From Chionis minor (lineage: Eukaryota; Chordata; Aves; Charadriiformes; Chionididae), in the NCBI GenBank assembly GCA_013398295.1, contig VZSF01008206.1, positions 124,001-188,000 of the forward strand: a stretch of 64,000 nucleotides of DNA, read 5' to 3'. Shown one piece after another: positions 23,473 through 37,133 of the stretch. Each line of letters starts with the position of its first letter. The first letter of the stretch is position 1. Below the pieces are notes generated by a model that was given only the letters and a program-made list of their open reading frames with translations, did no database searches and was not told the DNA's origin. The translations under genes and the position numbers were made by a program.

Positions 23473-26459
23473 CTGCTGGCAACAACCCAGCACCATCATC
23501 TAAGGTGCCAGCGACACACAGCCTAGATGTGAAGCAGTGATTCAGAAGTTTGTTTCCCCCCTCAGCTGTAAAAAAAAGAATTCTAACCAATCAGCTTTAT
23601 TCATAAAAAACCTGAATGGCCACAGGATCCTAGTGTGCATTTCCAATTCAGTCACCTAAGCTCCAGGGAATGATACATCTCAAACTCAGCTAAGGGCTTT
23701 CTTGCTGTATGTGTGTGGAATTTTTATCATTCAGAGGTTCCTCAATCTCCCCATTGACAGTACAGCCAGTCTAATTTCCATGTTTCTTCTATCTGAATCA
23801 TGCTATTGGTGCCACATCCTTAATTTCAAGCTGTTGCCATACGGATGTTTTATGAGTTTGAATGGCTTTCTGATCTCACACCTTCTGCATCTAAGTCTTG
23901 AGGTCCAAAAAGAGACAGAACTGTGTCTGCTTCTTATAGGAAGAAATATTTTTTTCTCTCTAAATACATTCACTGAGACTTTGAAGACACTCAGAATGGT
24001 TCCCTAGGATACAAACATTCAGGCAGCTTTAAAAACAGCCATTGCTATGCATTCCATATATAATTAGACTTTCAGAATTACAAAAGAGAGCTCCAGGACT
24101 GGTCAAGCTGCTAAAGCTAGGTAGAGCCCCAGAAGGCTAAAATTGTGTGAAGAAGTCACTGGAGCAGAGCAGCGTCCTGCCCCCTTTATCACAGCCAAAC
24201 TTTCTATTCTGAAAATGGGAATACGTTGGTGTTCGCTTTAACCTGTTAGAGAAATTCCTATGCCTGAAGAGTTGCCAAATGTCCAGTGGTGTTCTAGCCC
24301 CTTTGCTTTGACCTGCCAACGTGAAACCCTGCAACCATTTTACCAGTTAGAACAAGCAGATAAAGGACAATACAAATTCTGGTTCTGTAGATTCCTTTCT
24401 CAATTTTGATATGACTTCAGAGGTGTGAAACATGAGCTCTGAAATCTTGAATTTAGAGAGACCAGACTAAGCTTTCCATAGTGGAATTAAAACACTTAGA
24501 ATTAGGGGTCAATGTATGTGGTTATCTACTGCAATGCTGGGTAGCTTAATTCCTTATTACAGACAATAGAAGTTAACTTAATAAATCCAGAAGAGGCTTG
24601 AAAGCAGTTCAGCTGACCATATCCAGCCTCATGTCTGATTTGTGCACCAGAAAGTCACAGTCCTCGATTTTATCTGTTAGCGCCCCTAAAGATATCTTTG
24701 ATAATATTGGGTATCCTAGCGGACGCCTGTGCTAGGGCAACCAGATTGCATGGTGATTATGATTAGATTTAGCTGAATTACTGTTTAGGTTCCACTGATT
24801 ACACTAAATAGTGGCTTAATTTAATTACACAGGCATCTATGGTAATTTGATGTACCCTAAGGTATATCTGCAGGTATGACACAGAATGTATGTGAGATTC
24901 ATCCCCTCCAAGAAAGGTAGAAGGGGCCTACACAGGAGTCCCTAGGGCATGTAAAATCTCACTGGACAAACACAGTAATCCTCAGATCTCTCTAGTGAGA
25001 GACAACGATGCAGACACCAATGTGTAGACAGCTGATTTTGAACTGAATCCATCTTCTTGTCTGACCCTCTTTATAACACGAGCCACCAAATTTGGACATG
25101 ATTTAAGCATCAGTCTCATAATTTCTCCACACTGTGGTGTTTATTCTAGGAAGATATGTATCTGTTTAAAATGTTGAGGTGAGCTCTTTTTAAAGCAATG
25201 TTCTCAAGATAACCAGACATAAAATAATTCACCACCTAATGTACACAGAATATAGTTAGTTTTCTAAGACCAAGTAAGCTATCCTGGCCTCCGTCCATAG
25301 TCAATGTAAAGAAGTATATGCGCAAGGAGAATCATTTCACTGTAAAAGAGGTTTATGGAAGAGGTTAAATGAATTGCTCTCTGGATGCATTTATTTTTCT
25401 CTCTTGATTGAAAAAGGAGACAAATTTTACTAGCTAAATTATGCCTAGCTTTCTCAAATTCTAGATGCCAAGGTTAGGTGAAATGAATCCCACCTTTGCT
25501 TTTTCTTCATGAAGACCAAGATACGAGGGGACAATCTGTGAAGGTTGTTTCTTACAGAAGGGGAACCTTGTGTCTGGTTTTATTTTAACATTCTTCCAAA
25601 GGTTACATTGGAAAAGAAATAAGCTCAAAGACAAGTTTCAGGCATTGCAAAAATAAAATTCATTGTCTTTAGCAGAAATAGAAATAAAATGTAGTGTTTA
25701 AGTTAATTTGGTGACATTATTATATCAGTTCTTAGCTGGATTGGAAACCTGAGGTGGTCTCTGCCCAGCTTCCACAGGTTAGATGTTATAGACAGATATT
25801 CATAGCAGAGAAACCACTATCACTGCTGTTTGCCATCCAGCTGAGACACTGAAATTGAGCTGGCAAAGTATGAGCTATGGTACCAAGGACAGGTTTGATA
25901 AACATTGCATTACCGGTACAGTGTGAATAAGCCTCTATGGTGGCTTTTCTACTGCTGTCCCTACTCTGTGAAACAGAGGGCATCCATCTTCAGTGTTGTC
26001 AGCTGAACTATTGCATCATAACTTCTAAATCATAGATGGGGTAAATTGCATTTCTACTTGTCCTTCAGCACTTCAAAAACATAATCAGACCATTAGTAGA
26101 GGTTGTGCTTATTTTTATTGTTATTTTTTATTAGTGCCTTATGGCTGGTACTAAAATATGCATTTAAGCAAGAGAGCAGAGAAAAAATTTGCAAACAAGC
26201 TGGGGCGAATGGAAAATGCATTTCTGTGTGATGATTATTCCTTTTTAAAATACATTCTGAAACCAGCTCTTCCAAACCCTGATTTCAACAGGCCACATAA
26301 TAACCTGCCAGAGGGGATGTCTTTGATTTCTTCAGAAGGATCTGTTTTGAACATTTTGTGCAAGGCAGAAAAGGAAAACTCATACAATCGGCAACCATCA
26401 ATATAATACAGCAATCTCAGGCAGGAGGACTATATTTTAATATCCCTGTAAAAATTCCC

Positions 26460-26800
26460 CCAAATATATCAATAATTAATCGCTAACATCTGGCAGGATC
26501 CATCTGGCAATATCCCTTCATTATTGGTTGACTGAATGCCGATTTTGTTCAGCATTCAGATGCAAGATCATGTGCTGATGGTTCCTACTGAATATGTAAA
26601 GCCATTAATGATTATATATCAATATCAAACGCCAGGTGTTGCTCAGACATATATAAAAAAAGAATCAACTCTGCAACCAGAATCCCAGTTGAAGATTTGC
26701 TTTCCATTAAATTAGAAATATACATATATTTACCATTGTATTCTAAAAGTTAATTGCATTCTTTATTATATATAATTTGTTTATGAGAATATTTTCAATA
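26460..26800. promoter_or_regulatory. candidate conserved regulatory block (inference)
   Basis: The stretch combines homeodomain-type words (AATAATTAATCG, CCATTAATGATTATA) with two CATCTGGCA direct repeats (26487-26495 and 26501-26509). The first sits in AACATCTGGC, which fits the extended E-box consensus described for Atoh1-type bHLH factors. The sequence is non-repetitive and lacks coding potential. No alignment was available, so conservation is unproven. Confidence 0.25.
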
Positions 26801-28607
26801 AAAGACATCTTCTAATTTATATTGAAATATCCATTTTCTACTATACTATTACACTACACTATATATTCTACAATAAATCACAAACTACTGTTTTTGTAGA
26901 CTGGATGAAAGTTAAACTTCATTTTTTAGTTAATGGCAGTACTTCTAGATAGAGAGAACTTACCTTGGATAATGAATTTATGTTAATGATACACTTGCCA
27001 GTTACGGGATGATTAATTGCACATATTTCATCCAATATTCTAGGGAACTAGCTTCCAAACTCACTACCTGCCACAAGTCTGGCAGTATTTTGATAGTAAT
27101 GCTCTATTTCTTTACAGCATCTTGTTTCTTAAAAAATATTCTGACTGTATAAATTATATAATTATTAATTTGAATTGGATGTGAAGGTATTTTGAAACAT
27201 GTTAACTGTAACACAAGTTTGTACTTTGTTGAATTATAAAACATTCACCTTAAACAAGAGATTAATTAACTCTTTCTGAGTATGGGTTCCCACTTCAATT
27301 GAATAATTGAAGCTGGACAGGCTAATGACTTGGAATATTCAAGGCATTTACAGAGCCTTTAGTTTCCTGAAGTTTTTAGCGTATGACTATCCCTTGGTCT
27401 TCATCCAGCAGCCTTAGCTTACTTTCTTTTTGTAAGGGGTAAACTATTTAGCTTACCATTCTATAGAATACACAGCTACCCTTGCAGTCTTTACAATTGT
27501 CAAAAAAACCTTCTTCCTACTCTTTCCAAGCTGCAGAAATAGGAACAATCCTGTACTAATGGAAGAAGACCCAGATAGCATAATTTTCTTTTTCTCTACA
27601 TAATTTCTCTGAAGTTTCGTACTTTCAGTTAATCAAGCAACAGTCAAATAACAGCAGAGTGGTTTTATGAAGCAATAATATGCCACAGCTATCAGTCACA
27701 AAAAATGTTCCTGGAAATCACTGGTATTAGCACACAAATATATCACATCCTTCAGTTTCTCTTTTTCAGTCTAATTGGCTGTCACAATGGAAAGCTAAAA
27801 ATCTTCACTATGTGGCAAAACAAATTTGATTGAAAACTGGTCAGTTTTCCAAACTTGCATGGTGATTCAGAAGTGTTTGGTTATCACATTCTTTTAGCAG
27901 AAGCGGAAGGGAACAACTCTTTGTAAGCTCTGCAAATACATGATTTCCCCATTTCCCTTTACTCATGATTTGTCTTATGTTCTTAGATGAACCAGACTCA
28001 TTCCACAAGTTCTTGTCGGTTCTTCCCATGATGCCAGGGATGTCACCAAAAAGTATGAAACCACAGGACCGGGACTTCTGCTGTTCCTGAATGACAAGAA
28101 TATTAAATTTTGATAGTATTTGTGACCCTAAAACACCCAAATTGTCATTTTTTCTTCACGCGTAAAGACAAAACTCTAAGCATTGACATTGCAAAGGTAA
28201 TTTTCTCTTTTTCACCAGTTGTGGTTTGATTTCACTGGTGATAACAACCAGAAGGTTGCTCAAGAAATAACTACCATAGGGAAAAACTCAAATGCCTTTA
28301 AGATTTTCCTGTCAATTAAAACTTGGTTACAGTACTAGTATCTTACAGACACTCAAATTTAGACCTTTTAGCTTTTGTGTCTTTATGTTAAAGTCCTTAA
28401 TAAAAGTGGTATAATTATAATTATTAATGAATATATAAAAAGAGTTAATGTAAAAAAAAACTTTAGCCATTTTATTTGTTTCACTGCAGATTAGTTTAAA
28501 TAATTTTTTGACAACTTAATTATTCCGTAATATAATGGCAAGTTGTGGAACTTGTATGGATATCAAATTATAAACTAAGCAAAATGACATTCTGCCTTGT
28601 ACCACTA

Positions 28608-28652
28608 CCTAGTTTATAAAGTATTTTGTCACACCCTAGTTTATAAAGTATT
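28608..28652. repeat. 18-bp direct repeat with 27-bp period
   Basis: CCTAGTTTATAAAGTATT occurs at 28608-28625 and again at 28635-28652. It looks like a small local duplication with a partly diverged linker. Confidence 0.85.
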
Positions 28653-29129
28653 CAGTGATACCAAAATTCCTGATATTATGGGTAGCTGTGTAATGCGTGT
28701 CATACAGTCGTGCCATCTGACAGATAATTTGCACTATATACCTTTTCCTTAACTCGATTTGGTTAAATACCTATATTCAACATCATGTTATCATAGCCAA
28801 GTATTTTTCAAAAGTGGCAGTCTGAATAGCTATGGACTTCTTTTAATAGCTTGTGCTCTTTTTAATATTGGTTTTCAATTATAGTTACAAAAAGTAGGCA
28901 CCCACAGATTACAGCAACATGGAAAGTAATACACGTTGGTAATATTTACAAAATCATTTTCACAGGTCACAGATGAATAGGTAAATTTCAGAAGACTGCA
29001 CAAGTACAAACATGAGTATTAAAAACAACTCTTGTAATTATTATTATAGGTTGCTTAGTCTGGCATCAGACAAAAAGAAAATATTGAAAGAGTTGATTTA
29101 GGATTTAGTCAATAAAGAATTAAATTATA

Positions 29130-30140
29130 AGAAAATCATTAATGTCAATCAATATGGTTTTAGTAAAAGCGGGTCTTAGAAAAACCTGGATGCTGTATTT
29201 TGCAGTCATAATAATGGTTATGATAGCAGTTACACAGATGTAAAAGGGGTTTGTAAGGTATTTGACTTGTTGTCCCATGACATTACAGTATTAAATGAAC
29301 ACTTGACAATTATAACAGAGCATACATTAAATGGATTAAAGCAGATTCTTGGACAATTCCTGCCAAATGGTATGTTTCTACTTGGAGTTTCTCAGGAGTC
29401 AATGCTAGGTGAACATGCTATTGAATGTTTTTGTGAATGAGCTGGAAGTAATTATAAAATTCCTGCCATTGAAAATAAAATATATTTAAAAAAAAAAAAA
29501 TCCTAGATTTCTTCAATAACTGGGAGCCTTCAAACAAAATATGTTTTCAAACAGTCAAATGCCGGTGACTGCAGACTGTTGTGGGTTATGGGTTATGTAC
29601 TCTGAACAACAATTGACTCAAATAAGATATGACAGCCATAGTTGCCACAAAACACAACAGATGCACCTAGGGTAACAGAACGGCAAAAAGAAGGCTGCAG
29701 ACAGGAAAGATGCAGGCACATCAGTGATTTAGCAACATCTACAGCATTGCTAATCCAAATAATAGCTCATTAGTGTTCTGGTGACCAGAGTTTTTTTTAA
29801 AGTTCTTGAGAAATCAGAGAAGATGTAAAAAGTAATTTGAAACATGATTTCAGAGCTAGAGACAATGTCTTAAAAAGAGGGAGTTGAAGGACTTCCACAC
29901 TTGCAGCAAAGGAATTTCCAGAATAGGTATAAAAAATATTTTCACTGTAAGAGTGAGCAAACATTGAAATAGGCTGCCAGGAGGGGTTGTGGAACCCTTG
30001 TCCTTCAGGATATTAAAAACTAGGCTGGACAAGCTCTGGCCAATCTGATCAGTATTGTTGAAGATACCCCTGTTTTGAGCACGTGGTTGGACTAAATGAG
30101 CTGCAGAGGTTCCTTTCAAACTAAATTCTTATATAATTCA
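29130..30140 (+). mobile_element. decayed CR1 LINE with reverse-transcriptase remnants
   Basis: Conceptual translation of the plus strand shows eroded CR1 RT landmarks in correct order. NQYGFSKSGS near 29,148-29,180 corresponds to the QHGF..G.SCLTNL block. FDLLSHDI near 29,260-29,283 corresponds to [17 protein letters not shown] near 29,386-29,412 corresponds to the [10 protein letters not shown] motif, and a NVFVNEL-like remnant follows. The 3' part (29,870-30,140) shows GCCAGGAGGGGTTGTGGAA, AACTAGGCTGGACAAG and GCAGAGGTTCCTTTCAAAC, the CR1 3' end. Many stops, indels and an A13 run (29488-29500) show long decay. The middle (29,480-29,850) is only weakly recognisable. Confidence 0.8.
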
Positions 30141-33100
30141 GGGATTATACAAACTCATTCTTCATATGTTGTGAATGAAAGACTGATTGGTTATCCAATT
30201 ATTATTTAAATATCTTCATGGGCAGAAAATCCTGTATACAAATTGTATCTTTAGTCTGATATACAAAGATATACATGCTATAGAAGTAAAATGAAAAATG
30301 TCAGACATTTAAAATTGTAAAGATGATCAGTAGTTACAAAGAACATCATGGCAAATGTTGGATCCAAAATATATTAATGTTTTCACAGCAGAAATTTATT
30401 TTCTTGAATTCACAGCATATACATACCTCAATCAAACACCAGTTATTAAGTTTCAAAAGGAAATACCCGAATGAATTTTTTTTAATACTATTATTCTAAA
30501 TCTGCAGGACAATTTAGGTCACCTAAGGGTCTATTCCGTCTTCAGAGTTTACAGAGCTTAAGAATTTTTTGTTGAAGAGACTGTGAATCGGTATATAAGG
30601 TTTTCAATAATTTGGACCCCAACAACTAAAGCGTGGAGTACTATTCAGGTGTACAGTGATCCTCGGGGTTTCAAAGGGTATGCACTGGCATTAGTGTGAC
30701 ACCAGAGAAAAAAATTCAGAAGATCCTCTCTGCACAGAGGAAACAGAAACTTTATTTGCAAACCAGAACTATTTCGTGGGTAGGGCCTGTTTCACCGTCC
30801 CTCTGGTCTCCAAAGGGTGTTTCAAAGCCTGCTACTTTGAGACGTTCTATAAAATTCTGTACTGATGGGCCAAATATGAAAATGTTAGGGACTGTCATAG
30901 AGAACAAGCATACCCAGACAGCAGCATTTTCATAGCCTCGATCTTTGTCATTGTATCTCTCTAGCGTTCTTCTTCCAAATACTGTCTCTTTTCCCTTTCA
31001 GATTCAAAATCATACTATGTTACAATGTGGCTTCTGAGCACCTTTCTCATGAATCATCATGAAGTTTGTTTCCCTGAACATTTTTTCAAACAAAATTTCA
31101 TTTTGACTGATATTTGTGGAAATCAAATAAGGAGGAAAAGATAATGTAAGTGATTCAATATCTTTGGGAAATGTTTGAAGTTTTACTTGGTTGGCACATC
31201 TTGAATTTTTTATGTAGGAAACAGCATTTCTGTTTGCAACCAGATAATACTTGTGTGTCTTCTGAACAAGTGTAACATAATTTTATCATGCTACAGTAAC
31301 GAGACATACACTTTGTGAGTGTTTGCATGTATTTAGCGTTATCTCTATGTAATGCTATTATAAATAATTAAGTTACTATTTTTGCCCTTTTTAGGGTCAG
31401 GCACCGATTAATTTGACTAGTAACCTCATCCAAAAAAGAGAATTAAACTTATGACTATGGTTCCTAAAGCATGATTATTAACCTCTGCACTAATTCAGCT
31501 GGCAAACCGATAGAGTATATGCTGTACTTCAAATATTAATATTCTTTGAACTTTTTTTATCCAAGTGTTGCCTTTGGGGCTGTGTTTAAAGTCACAAGGA
31601 TTGGGTTCAGCTATCTTAATTAAAAGTATTCAATTAACCTAAACAAGGCTGACTCTGAAGCCTAACAACATTTCCAAAACTGGTAAATTATTACTAAGTA
31701 AATAACTATTGAATTAAGAATAATTGAATTTTTTTCCCCCTTGACATCTTAAGTCAAATAAAATTTCTTTATTTTCATATTAAATAATTAGACAATTATT
31801 GAACTATTTAACCACTGGAGTGACACTTGGTAATGAAACAGAAGAAGAGTGTAACATCATTGATGTGGAAGGCACAAGTATCCCACGCAATCTTTCTGAA
31901 AATTTTATCATTTTAGGATGAGGTATTATACTGCAGCTTTGTTTGTAAGGTCTTAAATCTCTTAAAGCTTTTGTACAGCCACAAGGTCAGGCAGTTTATT
32001 TATCACTGGATATTGCCACACAAGACCGCGTTTCCGAGACCACTGTGTCCTGTACTAAGTACCGTGCCCTTCAGCGCAGCCAGTCTGGCTCTGTGCCCTT
32101 CAATACACACAGCCCATCCAATTCCGGGACACACTGAAACCCCCTTTCCCATCTTGGAGGCCCTGTTGAAAGGGTTCCTGGCTCTCCTCTTCTAATTCCC
32201 TCTCTCTTTTCAGCAGTTTCACAACCAAGCATGGCTGTTCAAGGCTTTAGCCTCTACATGTATATTCATGTAAAATGCTTGAGGAATTTGACCTGCTTCA
32301 AGCAGGAAAATAAAACATGGTTAGAAGCAAACTTATTGGGAATCATTCATATGAGGGAATGATGAACAGGTTCAGTAGATTATAGGAACAAGACATGCTG
32401 ATAGGAAACAATTAATCTTCTTCCTCAAATTCTTCCTCAGCTCCTTGTTAGAGCTAGAAAGCTTTGTTTGGGAAATACTTCCGTGGAGAGATGCACACCT
32501 CCTCAGGAACGCAGAAGACCAGTAGGCAGATGACAGAGAAGGGAGGAAAGAGCAGAAACAGAGTTTTTCCTCCTTTCTAAAGTCATGTTTTCCTGGTCAT
32601 AGTTTCACAGGGTCCCATTTTTCTGACTGGAGCTTTAGCTGTCCAACACCCTACACAGAGTGCAGCTGGTGATGCATGGCTGTACTGGAGTGAGAAATTA
32701 GCTGATGATTTGGGGAGATGTTGTGGGCTGATCCTGGTGTGAAGAGAACCTAATAGTGAACTGATTAAGGGGATTAGCTGTGTGAGATTAATTACAACAG
32801 AGAGCCATGAATCTAATATATTGGGATGTGTATTGGTGTCTGAAACTCAGAGTATATGAGATGGTAGTAAAGGAACAAAAGGAACTCATTTTTCAGAGGA
32901 AGGAAAAGAAAATAGTTGAAAAAATCACTTTTAATTGTTCCCTCAGCAAAAGGATGGATTTCACGTGCAAAATATGTATTTCAAATGCCACTGTCCCCAA
33001 GGGACTTCTTCAGTTAAATTTGTACTATTTTTTCCTTCTTAATGGGTTAGATTGAGAGACTGAATCCCACTCAAAGTTCAGATCTCACTGCTGCATTAAT

Positions 33101-35410
33101 ATAAGTCCTCACTGCCACAGTTAAATCTCTACTTTAAAAAAGTGAAGTATACATTTGATTTTCTCCAAGGCCTTTCTTAAAAGAACCACTCTAGCTTTTC
33201 AGAAATGAGACAAACCCCCAAAGCCTAATTGGTGTCTATAGGGAAGCTGGCATTTAGGATGCAAAAAGACACCAACTACAGAAATGAAAAAAAGGAGTGT
33301 GACAGTATTGGGCTATTAGCTGACTAACTCATGCCAGTGTCAGCCAGTAAGGACCCTAATTGCCTTGATATAAATCCTTTCCCAAGGCAGTAAAAGTTGT
33401 AATGAGAACATACTGTGTTGAACTGAGATCTTTTTTCTTAATGTTTTTTAAATTTACTTTCCAATTGTAACTTTTTTTACAGACAGCTGTCTGCAAAATA
33501 AATCCCATTTACAGTAACAGATTTTCTTCAAAATACTTCTTGTCCTTCAAAGTACTGATTTATTGACTCTGTTAGGATTGATATGCATTTTCTTGCACTC
33601 CACACAGTGCCTCAAAAATTGTCATAAGGGCTACCTTTTCAATAGGCCCCTTGCTCTGAAGGGGTTCAAAAGGGACCTTATTAGTTCTGCTCTACTGAAA
33701 AGCCCTTGAGATCTTTCTGGATAAGTAGTCTTATACCAACTGAGTTATGCCTTTAAAATAATGGTTTCTTAAAAGTTCTAGATAATTTTGTGCAAAATCT
33801 TGTAAAACTTTGTGCAACTGCGAAAATTGGTTAGAAGAAAGTGTTTAGTAAGTCTGATCCTGTTCTGAGCTTTGAAAAATCATGCCATTTCGTATACTGG
33901 GAATTCATTTTCCTGAAATCTGTATGCTGCTTAAAAGAACAGAATATATTTAGCTGCCTTTTTTCTTGGAGAAAAAAAGGAACATCTTCAGTAAAAGCAG
34001 GTCAAAAAGAGGTTAGAAGTTACAGCTTTGGGAGGTACTTTATGCTAATTCAGACGCTAGCCTGGAATTTAGTTCTTTCATATCACAAAAGTGCCCTTTA
34101 ATTTTTCAGTAATATAGAGCTATCCAGAGAGGGAATAATCTTCTGTTCTCTGTCAAAGCTGTTGTCCCACAGAAAACAGAGGGCTGGTGTTAAAGTCTTG
34201 GAATTGTTGCACAAATGTATGGAATAAAGTACAGAGTAAACAGGCCACCTTGTACTACATGTATTTTTAACTCTTCCAGGAGAAATTGCTGTACACTTTG
34301 AAATCTCTGTCTTAGCACATTTCCAGCTATCTGCCAGGTGCTGATAGCAAGACTCAAAGATTTCTGGTAATGGAAATTGAACACTGTAGGCATCGTGCTG
34401 GAGTCTGAAATCAGGTTTAAAATAAAAATGAAGTAGCAGATGTGGGTTTAACTAGATTACATTATGCTTCATTAAGTTTTTCTCTTCAATAATTTTTCAT
34501 AGACCACTCCTCAATAAAATATAAGCCTTAAATCCATGAGGCATTTGGGTACAATTAGCACTCTTAGAAGGAGGAAGTAGAGTAGAGAAGATAATACCAT
34601 TGGGCCAGGAGGATTGTACTGATCCACATAATGCCTTGCCTACTCCATAAATCTTTCAGTGGTGTCATCGAGCTTACAATTATAGAACATGATTACTTGT
34701 GCCAAAGTTTCATTTCCCCTATTACATTACAGTCATAAGCAATCATATGGAAAATCTCTGCTATTGTGCAATTCATAGTGCACTACCCCAAAACACATAC
34801 AAACACATTTTTTCTTCTCTTTAAGTAGAAAGACTTATACTAAAGTATTAGTTGTCTTCTAAGTTTTGTCTTTCTGCTGAACAGCTTTAAGACATTAAAG
34901 TTTCATGGCCTGATGCATTTCTGAAACACAAAAGTAACTTAATACTTTTGATACAGCTTATAGACAATAAAATTGTAAATAAAGAACTTGGTCTTGTAGT
35001 TTCAAGTTTGCCAAAAACATTTAATATATTACAGAGCCTTAATGATTGTTACTATAACTACAAATGTATTGACACTTTAAAGCAAAATATTACCCATTCC
35101 TTTGGTATATGTAACAAAAGCACGCAAGACTCAAGTACTAACGAATTCTTACATAGTATTAATTTAGAATACCTTAAGCATATTGCGAGGTGAAGGCGAC
35201 AGACCTTCTAGGTACTTTCTAGGTACAGGAGCCTCACCTAAAGGAAGATGGGTGTGTGCTGAAGATAAGGCTTTTTTTTAAGAGAAGCAGGTACTGTTCA
35301 GTGAGTTAAGGCTAACTTACACCAAGGATCATTAAACAGATGAAACTAGTCTTTGGTAATCCTGAGAAACAAAGATTCTTCCTCACACTTCCAATCTTCG
35401 CTGAGCCATA
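30141..35410. other. unique AT-rich non-coding sequence
   Basis: No gene or further repeat recognised. Open frames 30696-30935, 31971-32195, 32807-33055, 33841-34101 and 34948-35193 are isolated and match no family I know. 32,010-32,200 is somewhat more GC-rich than its flanks. 31,300-31,900 is very AT-rich. Confidence 0.6.
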
Positions 35411-37133
35411 TTCACAGAATCACAGAATCATAGGAGTTTGAAGGGACCTCTGGAGATCATCTAGTCCAAGCCTCCTGCCAGAGCAGGTTCACCTACAGCA
35501 GGTTGCACAGGATGGCATCCAGGCAGGTCTTGAATGTATCCAGAGTCAGAGACTCCACCTCCTCTCTGGGCAGCCTGTTCCAGTGCTCTGCCACCCTCAA
35601 AGTCAAGAAGTTCCTCCTCGTGCTTAGGTGGAACTTCCTATATTCAAGTTTGTGCCCATTATCTCTTGTCCTGTCACTGGGTACCACTGAAAGAAGACTG
35701 GCACCCACCTTCCCAGCACCCTTTCTTTTAGTATTTTTAAGCATTGATGAGATCTGACCTCAGTCTTCTCCAGACTAAAAAGATCCAAATCCCTCAGCCT
35801 TTCCTTGTAAGAAAGATGTTCCTGCCCCCTAATCATCTTTGTAGCCCTTCTCTGTACCCTCTCCAGCAGTTCCCTGTCCCACTTAAACTGGGGAGCCCAG
35901 AAATGGACACAGTACTCCAGATGCAGCCTCACCAGGGCAGAGTAGAGGGGGAGGATGACCTCCCTGAACCTTCTGGCCACACTCCTCTTGATGCACCCAG
36001 GCCCCATTGGCCTTCTTGGCCACAAGGGCACATTGCTGGCTCATGGGCATCCTGTTGTCCACCAGGACTCCCAGGTCCCTCTCTGCAGAGCTGCTTTCCA
36101 GCAGGTCAGCCTCCAACCTGTCCTGGTGCAGGGGGTTATTCCTCCCCAGGTGCAGGACCCTACACTCGCCTTTGTTAAACTTCATTAGGTTTCTCCCTGC
36201 CCAACTCTCCAGCCTGTCTAGGTCCTGCTGAATGGCAGCTCAGCCTTCTGGTGTGTCAGCCACCACTCCCAGCTTCATGTCATCAGCAAACTTGCTGATG
36301 GTACGCTCCATCCTTTCATCCAGGTCATTGATGAACACATTGAACAGGACTGGACCCAGTACTGACCCCTGAGGAACACCGCTAGTCACAGGCCTCCAAC
36401 TAGACTCTGCCCCACTGATCACAACCCTCTGAGCTCTACCTGCCAGCCAGTTTTCAGTCCACCCCACTGTCCATTCATCTAACCCACATTTCCTGAGCTT
36501 ACCTATGAGGATGCTGTGGGAGACAGTGTCAAAAGCCTTCCTAAAGTCAAGGTAGACAACATCCACTGCACTCTCCTCACCTATCCATCTAGTCATGCCA
36601 TCGTAGAAGGCTATCAAATTAGTCAGACATGACTTCCCCTTGGTGAATCCATGCTGACTAGTTCTGTTAATCTTCTTTTCCTCCAGATGCTTGGAGATGA
36701 CGCCCAGAACAAGCTGTTCCATCATCTTTCCAGGGATGGAGGTGAGACTGAATGCCCTCTAGTTTCCTGGATACTCCTTCCTGCCCTTTTTTGAAGACTA
36801 GAATGACATTGGCTTTCCTCCAGTCCTCAGGCACCTCACCTGTTCTGCAGGATCTTTCAGTTTCAAAGATGACAGAGAGTGGACCAGCAATGACTTCTGC
36901 CAGCTCCCTCAGCACTCACGGGTGCATCCCATCAGGACCCATGGACTTGTGGATGTCTAGTTTACTTAGTTGGTCTCTAATTTGATCCTCCCCAACCAAG
37001 GGAGAGTCTTCCTTCCTCCAGACTTTCTCTGTTACCTGTAAAGTCTGGGGGTCCTGAGGGCTGGCCTAAGCAGTAAAGACTGAAGCAAAGAAGGCATTCA
37101 GTAACTCTGCCTTCTCTGCATAGTCTGTCACCA
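35411..37133 (-). mobile_element. CR1 LINE, 5'-truncated copy with most of the RT domain (~1.7 kb)
   Basis: The 3' tail lies at the left (TCACAGAATCACAGAATC). Minus-strand reading upstream gives the ORF2 C-terminus, then RT landmarks: [10 protein letters not shown] at 36351-36380 and the catalytic FADD box (equivalent of YXDD) at 36279-36290, with [10 protein letters not shown] and [13 protein letters not shown] before them. The endonuclease domain and 5' half are missing. ORF2 is dead. A TGA at 36240-36242 sits where the family has an arginine codon and could be a CpG transition. Frameshifts occur near 36,010 and 35,750, and another lies around 36,725-36,800. Same subfamily as the 16.3- and 23.2-kb copies. 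Antisense frames at 35,744-36,231 and 36,752-36,985 are shadows. Confidence 0.97.

Larger units (their letters stand above)
23473..29129. other. unique AT-rich non-coding sequence
   Basis: No gene recognised. Open frames such as 23702-24007, 26158-26406 and 27841-28140 (minus) match no family I know. It contains a candidate enhancer-like stretch (26460-26800) and an 18-bp direct repeat (28608-28652). The last 2 kb is strongly AT-rich. Confidence 0.55.

Noticed and set aside
27841..28140. 99-codon minus-strand open frame
   Set aside because: No recognisable domain or clear splice borders; amino-acid content fits a chance frame.
35744..36231. Long plus-strand open frames (144, 77 and 74 codons)
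   Set aside because: They are antisense to the CR1 ORF2 on the minus strand; proline-rich content comes from reverse-reading the LINE.
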